Assembly: GCA_049680295.1 (NCBI GenBank) | Contig: JBAUHN010000067.1 | Coordinates: 1 to 15,220 of the forward strand | Direction of reading: 5' to 3' | From: JBAUHN01 sp049680295 | GTDB taxonomy: Bacteria; Pseudomonadota; Alphaproteobacteria; Rhodobacterales; Rhodobacteraceae | Length of the DNA stretch: 15,220 nucleotides | Shown: one piece after another, positions 14,956 to 15,220 of the stretch | Position numbering within the stretch: the stretch's first letter is position 1 | How the letters are laid out: every line of letters begins with the position of its first letter | Translations under genes and position numbers: made by a program | The notes under the pieces: generated by a model | Database searches by the model: none | Seen by the model: the letters and a program-made list of their open reading frames with translations, nothing else | Told to the model about the DNA's origin: nothing

Positions 14956-15220
14956 CATGTTATTCCTTGGGCGCTCTGACGCCATCCATAGACGAAGACA
15001 GCTGGATCGCACCAGATGCCAATGTGATCGGCAATGTCGTATTGGCGGCAGGTGGGTCGATTTGGTTCGGGTCTACTCTGCGCGGCGACAACGAACAGAT
15101 CGCCATAGGACGCGGCAGCAATGTGCAGGAAAGCTGCGTATTTCACACCGATCCCGGTTGTCCGCTGACGGTGGGCGAAAATTGCACAATCGGCCACAAG
15201 GTCATCTTGCATGGCTGCAC
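14952..15220 (+). CDS. gamma carbonic anhydrase family protein, 5' part
   Basis: The first 90 residues are visible, the last of them cut at the window end, so the frame has no stop here. The repeating hexapeptides form a left-handed beta-helix. The predicted zinc ligands His65, His82 and His87 are all present, with Arg44, Asp46 and Gln59 matching the active-site set of Methanosarcina Cam. The 17 residues between His65 and His82, against 36 in Cam, show that the acidic proton-shuttle loop is absent, as in YrdA/PaaY/CamH-type members. Real carbonic anhydrase activity is therefore plausible but not certain; many such proteins have no proven substrate. The ATG overlaps the gmk stop (ATGA), indicating translational coupling. 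Confidence 0.9.
   Translation, partial: MTCYSLGALTPSIDEDSWIAPDANVIGNVVLAAGGSIWFGSTLRGDNEQIAIGRGSNVQESCVFHTDPGCPLTVGENCTIGHKVILHGC

Noticed and set aside
1..15220. Search for a mobile element, CRISPR array, toxin-antitoxin pair or defence island
   Set aside because: No transposase, integrase, phage, Cas or recognisable defence gene, no regularly spaced repeats, and all larger frames are accounted for by conserved genes. The HerA-like gene lacks the NurA or SIR2 partners seen in repair or defence contexts.

Overview
The window looks like a piece of chromosome from a marine-type alphaproteobacterium, most likely Rhodobacterales (Roseobacter group). This rests on family content: an IalB-family exported protein, a class II DAHP synthase, a PAS_5-type protein, a GlxA-type AraC regulator and a complete Liv-type ABC operon, together with moderate-to-high G+C. 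It is an inference, because no rRNA or other marker gene is present. I see no insertion sequence, phage gene, CRISPR array, tRNA or rRNA, and composition shows no obvious break, so this reads as core chromosome rather than an island.

Layout, left to right. (1) 1-548 is the 3' part of a FabF/NodE-like ketosynthase (+), convergent with an ialB-type gene (-, 623-1252) that has its own terminator. (2) 1253-1691 is a divergent gap of about 440 bp. It is unusually rich in hairpins and holds two intrinsic terminators that fit no annotated gene. (3) 1692-3242 encodes a HerA/DUF853-type ATPase (+) starting at GTG. (4) 8502-3292 (-) is a five-gene branched-chain amino-acid-type uptake operon in the order binding protein, livG, livF, livH, livM, with 4-bp overlaps or a 3-bp gap between the last four genes and a strong hairpin after the binding-protein gene. 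(5) 8683-9786 is an exported PQQ-type sugar dehydrogenase (+), divergent from the transporter and convergent with a GlxA-family regulator (-, 9806-10810). (6) 11002-12372 is class II DAHP synthase (+) with a clean terminator, convergent with a PAS_5 protein (-, 12449-13132). (7) 13411-15220 is a tight + strand cluster: a YicC-type RNase, guanylate kinase, and a gamma carbonic anhydrase cut by the window end.

Functionally the window combines housekeeping genes (aromatic amino-acid entry step, GMP phosphorylation, RNA decay) with nutrient capture at the envelope (Liv system, periplasmic sugar dehydrogenase) and two single-gene regulators or sensors. I found no convincing undescribed multi-gene system. 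The best lead for something unannotated is the hairpin and terminator cluster at 1305-1563, which suggests one or two small RNAs between ialB and the HerA-like gene. Secondary points are a Pro-to-Val change in the LivG Walker B region, a long N-terminal extension on LivF, and departures from the usual motifs in LivM.
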